Shown one piece after another: positions 1-7,842 of a stretch of 64,000 nt of DNA (positions are counted from its first letter, which is position 1; the number at the start of each line of letters is the position of its first letter). This DNA comes from CAIQQQ01 sp037445025. GTDB lineage: Bacteria; Pseudomonadota; Alphaproteobacteria; Acetobacterales; Acetobacteraceae. The stretch covers positions 1-64,000 of the forward strand of contig JBBILI010000005.1 in NCBI GenBank assembly GCA_037445025.1. Reading direction: 5' to 3'. Below the pieces are notes generated by a model. The model had not been told where the DNA came from and did no database searches. It saw nothing but the letters and a program-made list of their open reading frames with translations. The position numbers were made by a program, and so were the translations under genes.

Positions 1-152
1 GTGCCGCGTTGATGTACACCATCATCGAGACCGCCAAGCTCAACGGCGTAAACGCCGAGGCCTACCTCGCAGACCTCCTCGCACGCATCGGCGATCATCC
101 CGCCAAACGTATCGAAGAGCTCCTGCCCTGGAATTGGAAGCCTGCGGCCTGA
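1..152 (+). CDS. IS66 transposase TnpC, C-terminal fragment
   Basis: The reading frame that starts at base 3 encodes 49 residues up to a TGA at 150-152. It contains YTIIETAKLNGVNAEAYL and ends ELLPWNWKPAA, the typical IS66 C-terminal signature (IETAKLNGV..P..YL....RI..HP...I.ELLPWNW). The DDE catalytic core lies upstream of the window. The fragment shows no frameshift or stop, so the element may be intact on the other side. Confidence 0.85.
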   Translation, partial: AALMYTIIETAKLNGVNAEAYLADLLARIGDHPAKRIEELLPWNWKPAA

Positions 153-158
153 CCAAGG

Positions 159-177
159 GTCATCACCGGACGCATAC
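159..177 (+). repeat. Putative IS66 right terminal inverted repeat
   Basis: The bases GTCATCACCGGACGCATAC lie just after the transposase stop. Read outward-in they begin GTATGCGTCC, similar to the GTAAGCG-type tips of IS66 elements. The partner repeat is outside the window. Confidence 0.55.
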
Positions 178-277
178 GTTTTTTGGTGCTTTTTTCAAGA
201 AAGAATGTCTCGCCTTTCTCCACAAGTTACAAACTCTGAAATGTCGGTGTGTCGTGTCGAACCAGTGTTCGCGTGAC
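178..277. other. Intergenic, decayed AT-rich hairpin element
   Basis: Between the convergent IS66 transposase and the 707-residue protein gene there is a T-run (179-184) and an imperfect CTTTTTTCAAGAAAG hairpin near 190-205. This resembles a degraded copy of the two-hairpin element seen intact at six other places in the window. It may act as a shared terminator for the two convergent genes. Confidence 0.4.
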
Positions 278-2401
278 TCATGACTTTTGCAATGCTGTCA
301 GCACCATGTCGCGCAACACAGACCAGCCGGGACCGTCATCCGCGACCAGCGCGGAGAGCAGATTTCCGATGTATTGCGCCGGGGTCAGCGAGGTCTGCCC
401 TTGCGCCCGGCCGATGGCCATCTTGATCTGAGCCTTCAGCACCTCCGCGACACCATTGACGCCGAGGCTGGCGATGACCTTGGTGACGGTCGCGGCCCAA
501 AGGTCCTCTGGGATACCCGCCGGAATCTCTCGGAACAGCTTGATCTTGACCCGATCGACCATAGCGCCGCCGAATCTGTTGGAGCCCATCACCGCGCCGA
601 ACACTTCGTCCACGGCGAACTGGGCCCAGTTGACCGGCTTGTCTTCGGCAAGCTGGACCGCCACATCGAGCGCAGGCGGGAGCGTTCCGGCAATGATGCC
701 CGCCGCGACGGCCGGCGTGAACACCGACAGCAACAGCAGCGAATATTTACAAACGGACACAACGGTCTCGAGATCGCTGATCGTGACCGTGCCGGAGTCT
801 TGAAGTCTGTTGGCAAAGGCGCTGGCGATCTTGCTCGCCTTGGCGGCGCTGACCTCGGCGTTGAGCATCTGCTGGCCGGCCGGCGCGAGTGCGCCGGGCG
901 ACAAGACCGCCTTCGTCGCCGCGACCGCCGCCTGCGCCGCATCGACCTGGGCATGAATGTCGTCGTATGGGTCCTTGAAGGATTGGTTGCGCAGAGCGTC
1001 GATGAAGACCACGAACCCGGCGGACACCGGGGAACTGGCCATGGCAGCCTTCTGGCTCTCGTAGCTGCCGAGCGCGAGCTGCGCCCGACTGGCGATGCCG
1101 TCCACGGCATCGGCGATCTGCGAGCGCAACTTCCCCCTCAGATCGGAGAGCTGGTTCTCGGTGAGCTGACGAGTCTTTCCAGCGTCGTTGATCTCGAACA
1201 GGTCTGAGGCGGTGGAAGATGGGGCGGCTGCATCGATGGCGGAGAGCGTGGCGATGAGCCCGCCATCCGAGCCGTCGGCGCCTGGCGGCGATATGGTGAC
1301 ATAGGGCGTGTCGGGCGGCGTGGCGGGCGTGCTGGCCGCGTTGAAGAAATCATCCAGCTCGCGGCTCAGAGTGTCGATCTGCGCGGTGGCATCGGCGTAA
1401 TGACCTTGGGCAGCCTGGCTTTGGATGGCGTTGGCCAGAGACTCGATGTCCTGGAGCATTGTGGCTACCGCGTCGTTCTGCGTCTGGCTCGCTGTGTCCA
1501 CCCGCGGCGCGACTGTGGCCCAGGCCGTCTCGTAGGCGGACTTGGCATCGTCCTGGCCGCTGTTCGCGCTGGCGGCGTCAAAATCATCGAGCGCATGGGT
1601 GAGGCTGGCGATCTGATCGAACGCGTCACCGAACCGGCCGCCATCGGCCAGGACCTGAATCTGATCGCTTAACGACAGGATGTCCTGCTGCATCGTCTCG
1701 ACGCTGGCGTCGGTACTCAGGTTGACCTTGTCCAGGCGCGGTTTCACCTGCTCCCAGGCATCCTGAAAGGCCGTGCGGCGGTCGTCCTGGGTACCCTGTT
1801 GCTCGGAGCCTGTCGTTTGCCCCGGGTCGGCGGGTTGGACCGGAACGTCCGGCTGGATCGGCGCCGGCGGCGGGTCGTTGCCGTCCGTCTGCACTGGGCT
1901 GGGGGGCGGGTCGGAAGGGCGTTCATATTCGTCCACCATGGCCCTCAGGGTCGTCACATCCTGCAGCGCCTTGTCGTACTGGCTCTGATCGGCTTCGGTC
2001 TGGACCTGCTGGGCCAGGGCGATGATTGCATTCGCGTCGGTCTCCCTCACGGAGTCTGGTGCCTGTCTGATCACATCGATGCGCGGCTTCAACGCGGCCC
2101 ATGCATTGAGGAAAGGCTGTCGGTTGTCATCCTGGGTTGCGGAACCGGCATCCGGGAGCTGGGCCTGCGGCGTCGATTGATCAGGCGGGGTGGTCTGTGC
2201 GCCAGAGGCGGGATCGCTGCCCTGCTGTTCCGGCGGAGTCTGCGGGTCCGGTGGTGCAGGTGGCCCGGCAGCGCTAGACGGGTCGGTGCCGCTCTGTTGA
2301 TCGGGCGGCGTCTGCAGGTCAGGTGGTGCGGCGGGGGAATAGGTGGCGGGATCGACACCGAACGTGCTCGCGATATAGGCATTCTGTTCGGCCGTCGGCA
2401 T
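278..2401 (-). CDS. Uncharacterised proline-rich protein with three helical repeats
   Basis: A 707-residue protein that I do not recognise. Residues about 20-90 and 160-207 are rich in Pro, Gln, Asp and Thr and look disordered. Three related blocks of about 65 residues (roughly 94-160, 208-275, 286-352) share a pattern AW..(V/L)(K/A)PR(I/L/V)D followed by two amphipathic helices and a closing L..(E/D)(L/Y)D.F. The C-terminal 350 residues are Ala-rich and mostly helical, with one hydrophobic stretch (about 553-575, YSLLLLSVFTPAVAAGIIAG). There is no clear N-terminal signal peptide. It stands alone between an IS66 remnant and an ABC operon on the other strand, which fits acquired accessory DNA. 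A secreted or surface effector is possible but not shown. Confidence 0.75.
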   Translation of the reverse strand: MPTAEQNAYIASTFGVDPATYSPAAPPDLQTPPDQQSGTDPSSAAGPPAPPDPQTPPEQQGSDPASGAQTTPPDQSTPQAQLPDAGSATQDDNRQPFLNAWAALKPRIDVIRQAPDSVRETDANAIIALAQQVQTEADQSQYDKALQDVTTLRAMVDEYERPSDPPPSPVQTDGNDPPPAPIQPDVPVQPADPGQTTGSEQQGTQDDRRTAFQDAWEQVKPRLDKVNLSTDASVETMQQDILSLSDQIQVLADGGRFGDAFDQIASLTHALDDFDAASANSGQDDAKSAYETAWATVAPRVDTASQTQNDAVATMLQDIESLANAIQSQAAQGHYADATAQIDTLSRELDDFFNAASTPATPPDTPYVTISPPGADGSDGGLIATLSAIDAAAPSSTASDLFEINDAGKTRQLTENQLSDLRGKLRSQIADAVDGIASRAQLALGSYESQKAAMASSPVSAGFVVFIDALRNQSFKDPYDDIHAQVDAAQAAVAATKAVLSPGALAPAGQQMLNAEVSAAKASKIASAFANRLQDSGTVTISDLETVVSVCKYSLLLLSVFTPAVAAGIIAGTLPPALDVAVQLAEDKPVNWAQFAVDEVFGAVMGSNRFGGAMVDRVKIKLFREIPAGIPEDLWAATVTKVIASLGVNGVAEVLKAQIKMAIGRAQGQTSLTPAQYIGNLLSALVADDGPGWSVLRDMVLTALQKS

Positions 2402-2778
2402 GTTCGTCTCTGAATATCGTGAGAAGATGGCAGGAGGACGTCAGGGCTGTGCGATAGGCCTGGTTGGCCGGTCACGCGCGATGAGGCCCATATCCGTACC
2501 TACGCCGTGATAGTGCCTCGCAGTCAGAACAGCGTGTTGGCAGACAGGCACGATCATGACCACGGCATATCTCATTCGCTTTTGACACTATCGATTGCGA
2601 TCGCACGGCGAAATCCACAAACCAGGAAGCACGGAAAAATCTTTTTTGATCGGTAATGAACGCTTATGCCCGTTTGGGCGCAAGACCTCATCTGTTCAGG
2701 GACGACTCGTCCTGCGCCAACGAACTTGCCAGGACAGCGCCTCCCGCCCGATAAACGCTGAAAGATCGGGTGGAGACG
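2402..2778. other. Intergenic region between divergent genes
   Basis: This 377-base stretch separates the divergent 707-residue protein gene and the ABC importer operon and should hold both promoters. A TTGACA hexamer lies at 2582-2587 on the plus strand but no good -10 follows at the right distance. A small palindrome GGACGACTCGTCC sits near 2700. I see no TPP-riboswitch core, although the importer's binding protein is of the NMT1/THI5-like type. Confidence 0.4.
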
Positions 2779-3771
2779 ATGATGAATATCGGCAGGCGGG
2801 CGGCTCTCGCCGGGCTTATGGCGGCTTCGCTGGCACCGCGGGCCTACGCGGGCGAGGCGATCAGGCTGGGATTGCTGCACACTCTCTCGCCGGCGCCGTT
2901 CTACATGGCCCAGGCGCGCGGCTATTTCACGGCATCCGGCGTGCCGGTCAGCTTCACCTTCTTCGATGCCGCCCAGCCGATCGCGGCAGCGGCTGTGGCG
3001 GGTGACATCGATGTCGGCGTAACTGCGCTGACCGGCGGGTTCTTCAGCCTCGCCGGGCGCGGCGCGCTGAAGGTGATCGGCGGCGCCCTGCACGAGGAGA
3101 AAGGGTTCGATGCCACGGCTGTGCTGGTCTCCAACGCCGCCTACAAGGCGGGTGTCACGTCCATCGACAAGCTGGCCGGGCGCTCGCTGGGGATCACCCA
3201 GTACGGCTCGTCATTCCATTACATCATTGGCCGGATCGCGGAGATCGAAGGGTTCGATGTCAAATCCGTGACGCTGCGGCCGCTGCAGACCATCGGCAAC
3301 ATGGTTGCCGCTGTCCGCTCGGGCGCCGTCGATGCCACCATCGCCGTGGCCTCCATGGCGCGGCCGGTGGCGGATTCCGGCGAGGCGCATATCATCGGCT
3401 GGGTGGGCGATCTGCTGCCATACCAGCTCACCGCCCTGTTCACGACGAGCGCGATGATCGACAAACGTTCGGACGATCTCCACGCCTTCTGCGGCGCCTA
3501 CCAGCACGGTGTGGTCGATTACCGCGCTGCCTTCCTCGAAAAAACCGTGCCCGATGCGGATGCGATCGCCGATATCCAGCGGTTCATCCTGCGCTCGGAC
3601 CCCGACGCCGCCGCCAAGATCCGCGGCAGTGTGGGCTGGTATGACAAGGGGGCGGCGCTGGATGTCGAGGACGTCACCCACCAGCTCGCCTGGTTCACCG
3701 CGCAGAACATGGTGAAAGGCAACATCGTCGCCCACGACATCATCGACACGCGTTTCCTGCCGACGCGATGA
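2779..3771 (+). CDS. ABC transporter substrate-binding protein, NMT1/NitT-TauT type
   Basis: A periplasmic binding protein of about 330 residues that would deliver a small solute to the ABC importer encoded next. The N-terminus (MNIGRRAALAGLMAASLAPRAYAG) is a twin-arginine-like signal peptide, then IRLGLLHTLSPAPFYMAQARGYF, the usual start of NMT1/SsuA/TauA-like domains. I chose the ATG at 2779 or 2782 because GGTGGAG lies just upstream; an in-frame GTG exists at 2770. The stop overlaps the ATPase start (ATGA). The solute is unknown: sulfonate, taurine, nitrate and thiamine precursors are all carried by this family. Confidence 0.85.
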   Translation: MMNIGRRAALAGLMAASLAPRAYAGEAIRLGLLHTLSPAPFYMAQARGYFTASGVPVSFTFFDAAQPIAAAAVAGDIDVGVTALTGGFFSLAGRGALKVIGGALHEEKGFDATAVLVSNAAYKAGVTSIDKLAGRSLGITQYGSSFHYIIGRIAEIEGFDVKSVTLRPLQTIGNMVAAVRSGAVDATIAVASMARPVADSGEAHIIGWVGDLLPYQLTALFTTSAMIDKRSDDLHAFCGAYQHGVVDYRAAFLEKTVPDADAIADIQRFILRSDPDAAAKIRGSVGWYDKGAALDVEDVTHQLAWFTAQNMVKGNIVAHDIIDTRFLPTR

Positions 3772-4550
3772 CGGGTTCGGTGCGGCTGACCGCGTCCGGC
3801 ATCAGCCATGGGTTTCGCGGGCTGAAGGTGCTGGACGGCATCGATCTCGACATTCCGCCGGGTCAGGTGACGGTGCTGGTCGGCCCTTCCGGCTGCGGCA
3901 AATCCACACTGCTCGGCATCCTGGGCGGCATGCTCGCCCCCGACGCGGGAATGGTGAACCTGTCCGGCACACCGGCGCCGGACTGTCTGAACCCGCTCAC
4001 CTATGTGTTCCAGGATTTTGCACTCGTGCCCTGGCGCAGCGTCGCCGGCAACATCGCGCTGGTGCTGGAGCATACCCCGCTGTCGGGCGCCGAACGGGCG
4101 GCACGGATCTCCGACGTGCTGGCGTTGACCGGGCTTTCCGACTTCGCCGCCGCCTGGCCGCGCCAGCTCTCGGGCGGCATGCGCCAGCGAGTCGGCATCG
4201 CCCGGGCGCTCGCGGTGCGCCCGGCCGTGCTGCTGATGGACGAGCCGCTCTCGGCGCTGGACGCCCAGACTCGCGAGCTGCTGCTCGACGAGTTCGTGGA
4301 CCTGATCGCCCGCACCGGCGCCACCACCGTCTACGTTACTCACAACCTCGCCGAGGCGACCAGGCTCGGCCAGCAGATCGTGGTGATGGGGCGCCGGCCC
4401 GGCCGCATCCGGGAGATCCTGACGATCGCCCAGCCTTTGGGCGGACGGCAAGCGGACGACCCGGCGCTGAAGGCCGTGGAGACCAAGCTCTGGCAGATGC
4501 TGCGCCATGATGCCGAAGCCGCCCAGGCGGAGTTGGCCGATGGCGTCTGA
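3768..4550 (+). CDS. ABC transporter ATP-binding protein, NitT/TauT type
   Basis: A 260-residue cytoplasmic ATPase that energises the importer. Walker A is GPSGCGKST (39-47), the Q-loop glutamine is in YVFQDFALVPW (about 82), the signature is LSGGMRQR (134-141) and Walker B is VLLMDEP (154-160), followed by an H-loop in YVTHNLAEA. Overall it matches SsuB/TauB-type ATPases. It overlaps the binding-protein stop by four bases and runs into the permease start, so the three genes are one operon. Confidence 0.92.
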   Translation: MTGSVRLTASGISHGFRGLKVLDGIDLDIPPGQVTVLVGPSGCGKSTLLGILGGMLAPDAGMVNLSGTPAPDCLNPLTYVFQDFALVPWRSVAGNIALVLEHTPLSGAERAARISDVLALTGLSDFAAAWPRQLSGGMRQRVGIARALAVRPAVLLMDEPLSALDAQTRELLLDEFVDLIARTGATTVYVTHNLAEATRLGQQIVVMGRRPGRIREILTIAQPLGGRQADDPALKAVETKLWQMLRHDAEAAQAELADGV

Positions 4551-5325
4551 TCATGTTCCCTATCGCGCCGGCGGATTCGAACCGCGGCGCATGCCCTGGG
4601 CGTCGGTCGCAACCCTCGTGGGGCTTGTGGCGCTGTGGCAGGCCTGCGCGTCGCTCGGGCTGGTCTCGACCGCGTTCGCCTCAAGCCCGTTGCTGATCGC
4701 CCGCGCGCTTGCGGCGCTGATCGCGAGCGGCGAGCTTTGGGGGCACCTCGCGGCCTCGCTGCAGCGTCTGGCGATCGGATGGGCGATCGGCACGGTCACC
4801 GGGCTGGTCGTGGGCGTGGCGCTTGGGCTGTTCACGCTGGCCCGATCGCCGGGCATGGCGGTGGTCTCGGCGCTGTTCCCCATCCCCAAGATCGCCCTGG
4901 TGCCGCTGTTCATCATCTGGTTCGGCATCGGCGAGAGTTCGAAGGTCATCACGTTGGCATTCGGCGTGTTTTTCCCGACCGTGATCAACACCCTGGCTGG
5001 CGTGGACGGCGTGCCGCGCGGGCTTATCCGCATGGCGCAGTCCTTCGGCGTGCCCTACTGGTCCATCGTCAGCAAGATCGTGCTGCCCGGCGCCATGCCG
5101 GCGGTATTGTCGGGGTTTCGCATCACCACCTCGACAGCGATCATCCTGCTGGTGGCGGCCGAGATGATCGGGGCCGACAAGGGTATCGGCGCCTTCGTGC
5201 TGCAGGCCGGTAATCTCTACGACACCGACAACCTGCTGGCCGGCATCGTCGTGCTGTCGGCCATGGGGCTGGTCGTGTCGGCGGTTCTGGGCTGGATCGA
5301 ACGCAGGGTGCTCGCCTGGCGGTAG
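4540..5325 (+). CDS. ABC transporter permease, NitT/TauT type
   Basis: A 261-residue inner-membrane permease with about six membrane helices and the BPD_transp_1 fold. The EAA-like loop is visible in GLIRMAQSFGVPYWSIVSKIVLPGAMPAVLSG. The reading frame is open from 4507, but the ATG at 4540 follows GGCGGAG at a good distance and keeps overlap with the ATPase gene short, so I chose it. It closes the importer operon; the next gene faces it. Confidence 0.9.
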   Translation: MASDHVPYRAGGFEPRRMPWASVATLVGLVALWQACASLGLVSTAFASSPLLIARALAALIASGELWGHLAASLQRLAIGWAIGTVTGLVVGVALGLFTLARSPGMAVVSALFPIPKIALVPLFIIWFGIGESSKVITLAFGVFFPTVINTLAGVDGVPRGLIRMAQSFGVPYWSIVSKIVLPGAMPAVLSGFRITTSTAIILLVAAEMIGADKGIGAFVLQAGNLYDTDNLLAGIVVLSAMGLVVSAVLGWIERRVLAWR

Positions 5326-5342
5326 GGCTTCTGCCGCCCGCC

Positions 5343-5516
5343 CTATCGCTGGGCCGCGCGCCGGGCCGCAACCGCCTCCAGCACCTGGGCCCGCTCCGCC
5401 ATCGTCATCTCCGACCAGCCCGCGATCTCATCCATCGTTCTGAGGCAGCCTGTGCACAGGCCCTGGCCCACATCCAGCCGGCAGATCGAAACACAAGGCG
5501 AAACCACATTCTGCAC
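5343..5516 (-). CDS. DUF1289 family small protein
   Basis: A 57-residue protein starting VQNVVSPCVSICRLD, with the pattern SPCVSICRLD..QGLCTGCLRTMDEIAGW and then an Arg/Ala-rich tail. DUF1289 proteins are small Cys-rich proteins with a conserved SPC..IC....G.C.GC.RT..EI..W motif, all visible here; the four cysteines may bind a metal or an iron-sulfur cluster. The start is GTG at 5516, with another in-frame GTG at 5522. It is convergent with the ABC operon, 17 bases from its stop. The function of the family is not known. Confidence 0.85.
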   Translation of the reverse strand: MQNVVSPCVSICRLDVGQGLCTGCLRTMDEIAGWSEMTMAERAQVLEAVAARRAAQR

Positions 5517-5639
5517 GCGCACGCTCCATCACCGACCGACCCTCCCGCGTCTTGCGATCACGGTCAAACCGAGATGGCCTCGACATACGGCGCGTCAGCC
5601 CCTTAGCGTTCAGCGACGCTCATATCCGCCGATTCGCTG

Positions 5640-6053
5640 TTGTACATCGCCATTGCTGCCCTGCTGGGGGCGGCCATCGGTGCCGAGCGGGAATGGCGGC
5701 GTCATCCCGGAGGTCTGCGCTCCTGCGCGCTGGTCTGCTCCGCGGCCAGCCTGTTCACCCGCCTGGCGGTGCTGCCTGCGGACGGGAGCGTGGGCGCACC
5801 GCTGGGAGCCATTGCCACCGGCGTAGGGTTCCTGGGCGCCGGCGTGATCATGCATATCGGTGACCACGTGCGCGGTCTCTCCACAGCGGCCACGTTCTGG
5901 GCGGTGGCCGCCATTGGGGCCGCGTGCGGATTGGGCGAGCAGGGAGCGGCGGTGGGCCTTACTCTTGTGGTGTTCTTTGCCCACGTGGTGCGGCGACCGC
6001 TCTCGGCGTGGATCGAGCGCGTTGCTCCGCCGGACGAAAGCGGGCCGCAGTAA
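5640..6053 (+). CDS. MgtC/SapB family membrane protein
   Basis: A 137-residue membrane protein with the MgtC/SapB N-terminal domain: LLGAAIGAERE..RHPGGLRSCALVCSAASLF, then GVGFLGAGVIM and RGLSTAATFWAVAAIGAACG. Four to five membrane helices are expected. MgtC proteins bind or modulate partners such as the F-type ATP synthase and help survival at low magnesium. No ATG precedes the conserved part; TTG at 5640 is the best start, although the frame is open back to 5607 and there is no clear ribosome site. The C-terminal ACT-like domain of longer relatives is absent. Confidence 0.75.
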   Translation: MYIAIAALLGAAIGAEREWRRHPGGLRSCALVCSAASLFTRLAVLPADGSVGAPLGAIATGVGFLGAGVIMHIGDHVRGLSTAATFWAVAAIGAACGLGEQGAAVGLTLVVFFAHVVRRPLSAWIERVAPPDESGPQ

Positions 6054-6061
6054 AGGTAAGC

Positions 6062-6179
6062 GGTTTTTTTAAAAAAAGAACCAAAAAATTTCTATCCTTT
6101 GTCGCAGGGTTCTCTGGATAGTCATGCGCAAGCGACAGAAAAATCTTTTGCTTTTTTTCTTCAGAAAAGGAGACTTTCC
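6062..6179. repeat. Two-hairpin AT-rich intergenic element (inverted copy)
   Basis: This stretch lies between two convergent genes. A first hairpin at 6062-6082 (GGTTTTTTT then AAAAAAAGAACC) and a second at 6151-6172 (CTTTTTTTC, loop TTCA, GAAAAGGAG) match, in reverse order, the B and A hairpins at 17.5 kb and 33.5 kb. The location suggests a shared transcription end for the MgtC-like gene and the crotonase gene. Confidence 0.6.
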
Positions 6180-6971
6180 TTACTTCGCTGTCCAGACCGG
6201 CTTCTGCTTCGCCTGAAACGCCCGGAACGCATCCTGAAAATCCCTTGTCAGCACAAAATCATTCACCGCCAGATCCTCCTCGGGCGTGATCGGCGAAGGC
6301 CCGCGCAGCTTGCGCAGCGCTGCCTTGTGGAACCGCGCCGACAGCGGCGCCCCCTCGCTGATCCGATGGGCCAACCCTTTCGCCTCCGCCTCCACCGCGT
6401 CATCCGCCACCACGCGCGACAGCAGTCCCTTCTCGTAGGCTTCGCGCCCGGTGAAGATGCGCCCCTCGATCAGGATCTCCGCCACAACGGCGGTGCCGAC
6501 CATCTGAATGATCGGGTCGATCTCGGCGTACGGATACCAGATGCCCAGGTTGCGCGCGGTGATGCCGAACTTCACGCCCTCGCCGCCTACTCGGAAATCG
6601 CACATCGTGGCGATGCCGGCGCCGCCGCCGATGCAGAACCCGCTGATCGAGGCGACCACCGGGTGGCGGCAAAGCCGGATCGACTGCATGGAGTGGTGCA
6701 GCACCGCGGCATACACATCCTCCAGCGCCTTGGTGCCGCGCTCGTGTTGGAACGCCTTGATGTCGGCCCCCGCACAGAAGGCCTGGCCGCCCGCACCGCG
6801 CAGGATCACGCAACGTAGATCGTCATCGGCTGACAGCGCCTCCATCGTGGCCTGCAGACCGCGCCACATCGACAGGTCGAAGCAGTTGCGCACCTCTGGC
6901 CGGTTGAATGTCACAGTGGCAACAGGCCCCTCACGGGTGATCGGCATCAGCGGATGAATGGCTTCGGTCAT
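6180..6971 (-). CDS. Crotonase-fold (enoyl-CoA hydratase/isomerase family) protein
   Basis: A 263-residue crotonase-superfamily protein. The CoA-binding and oxyanion segments are present (AFCAGADIKAF and GFCIGGGAGIA). However, the two glutamates that hydratases use appear to be missing: the GGGAGIA segment has Gly where hydratases have GGGCELA, and FGITARNLGI has Ala where they have PE. It is therefore unlikely to be a simple enoyl-CoA hydratase; isomerase, hydrolase or lyase chemistry is possible. The start at 6971 is set by GGAGGAG eight bases upstream, in preference to the in-frame ATG at 7001. It is divergent from the two-component pair. Confidence 0.8.
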   Translation of the reverse strand: MTEAIHPLMPITREGPVATVTFNRPEVRNCFDLSMWRGLQATMEALSADDDLRCVILRGAGGQAFCAGADIKAFQHERGTKALEDVYAAVLHHSMQSIRLCRHPVVASISGFCIGGGAGIATMCDFRVGGEGVKFGITARNLGIWYPYAEIDPIIQMVGTAVVAEILIEGRIFTGREAYEKGLLSRVVADDAVEAEAKGLAHRISEGAPLSARFHKAALRKLRGPSPITPEEDLAVNDFVLTRDFQDAFRAFQAKQKPVWTAK

Positions 6972-7068
6972 CGCAAACTCCTCCAGTGCCATGGATGTCA
7001 TGCAAGCCGATGTTCGTCCATGCCCTGGCGCGCCTGTCGCAGGAGAGACGAGAGATCGGCATTTCTGC

Positions 7069-7074
7069 TACAAT
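7069..7074 (+). promoter_or_regulatory. Candidate -10 box giving a leaderless transcript
   Basis: TACAAT lies only five bases before the ATG of the response-regulator gene, and no Shine-Dalgarno sequence is present. A transcript starting about seven bases past this box would begin at or next to the start codon. No good -35 hexamer is visible, so support is modest. Confidence 0.35.
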
Positions 7075-7079
7075 GGCGC

Positions 7080-7841
7080 ATGGACACGTCGCTCACTGCC
7101 AACGGCACCGCCCAACCGCCCCCCCACATCCTCGTGGTCGATGACGACCGCGAGATCCGAGACCTGCTGGCCAAGTTCCTCGAACGCCACGGCCTGCGGG
7201 TCACCGCCGTGCGTGACGCGCGCGAGGCGCGCCGTGCCCTGCCGCATGGGCATTTCCAGATGATCGTGCTCGACCTGATGCTGCCAGGAGAGACCGGGCT
7301 CGACTTTGCCCGCTGGCTGCGCAGCCCCGCCAGCGGCCATGCCGGCATGGGTCTGGTGATGCTGACCGCGATGGGCGAGGAGACCGACCGGATCATCGGC
7401 CTTGAACTCGGTGCGGATGACTATGTGCCCAAGCCGTTCAATCCCCGTGAACTTCTGGCGCGCATGCGCGCCGTGCTGCGCCGCGCCGGCGATTCCGGGC
7501 GCAGCGCCTCCGAGCCGCTGGTGCGCACCTGGCGCTTCGGCGGCTGGACACTGGAACCCACCCGACGCCGGCTGATCAATCCCGATGGTGTCGAGGTGCC
7601 GGTCACCGGCGGCGAATACGATCTTTTGCTGGCCCTGGTCGAACGCGCCAACCGCGTGCTGACGCGCGACATGCTGCTCGACCTGCTGCGCGGCCGCCAG
7701 GCCGGCCCGTTCGACCGCGCCATCGATGTCGCCATCAGCCGGCTGCGACGCAAGCTGGAGGATGACGGGCGCCACGCGCAGATCATCAAAACGGTACGCG
7801 GCGGCGGCTACGTGCTGGCCGCCGACGTGGAACGCGTCTGA
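7080..7841 (+). CDS. Response regulator, OmpR/PhoB family
   Basis: A 253-residue two-component response regulator. The receiver domain has the acidic pocket DDD (21-23), phospho-acceptor Asp65 in MIVLDLMLPG, Thr96 in VMLTAMG and Lys118 in DDYVPKPF. The C-terminal winged-helix domain (about 150-250) carries VTGGEYDLLLALVERANRVLTRDMLLDLL and ends in the usual VRGGGYVL wing. I started at the ATG at 7080 because the receiver domain follows directly; the upstream open frame has no homology. The kinase gene begins two bases after its stop, so they are co-transcribed. The signal is unknown. Confidence 0.92.
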   Translation: MDTSLTANGTAQPPPHILVVDDDREIRDLLAKFLERHGLRVTAVRDAREARRALPHGHFQMIVLDLMLPGETGLDFARWLRSPASGHAGMGLVMLTAMGEETDRIIGLELGADDYVPKPFNPRELLARMRAVLRRAGDSGRSASEPLVRTWRFGGWTLEPTRRRLINPDGVEVPVTGGEYDLLLALVERANRVLTRDMLLDLLRGRQAGPFDRAIDVAISRLRRKLEDDGRHAQIIKTVRGGGYVLAADVERV

Positions 7842-7842
7842 C

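Larger units (their letters stand above)
1..177 (+). mobile_element. IS66-family insertion sequence, right end (cut by window edge)
   Basis: The segment holds the last 49 codons of an IS66-type transposase followed, seven bases after its stop, by a 19-base terminal-inverted-repeat-like sequence ending ACCGGACGCATAC at 177. Known IS66 elements end a short distance past tnpC with an inverted repeat that reads GTA..GCG inward, which fits. The left end and the other IS66 genes lie outside the window, so completeness and target duplication cannot be judged. Confidence 0.75.

Noticed and set aside
2402..2778. TPP riboswitch before the NMT1-like importer
   Set aside because: The conserved CTGAGA and ACCTGATCTGGATAATGCC-type segments are absent.
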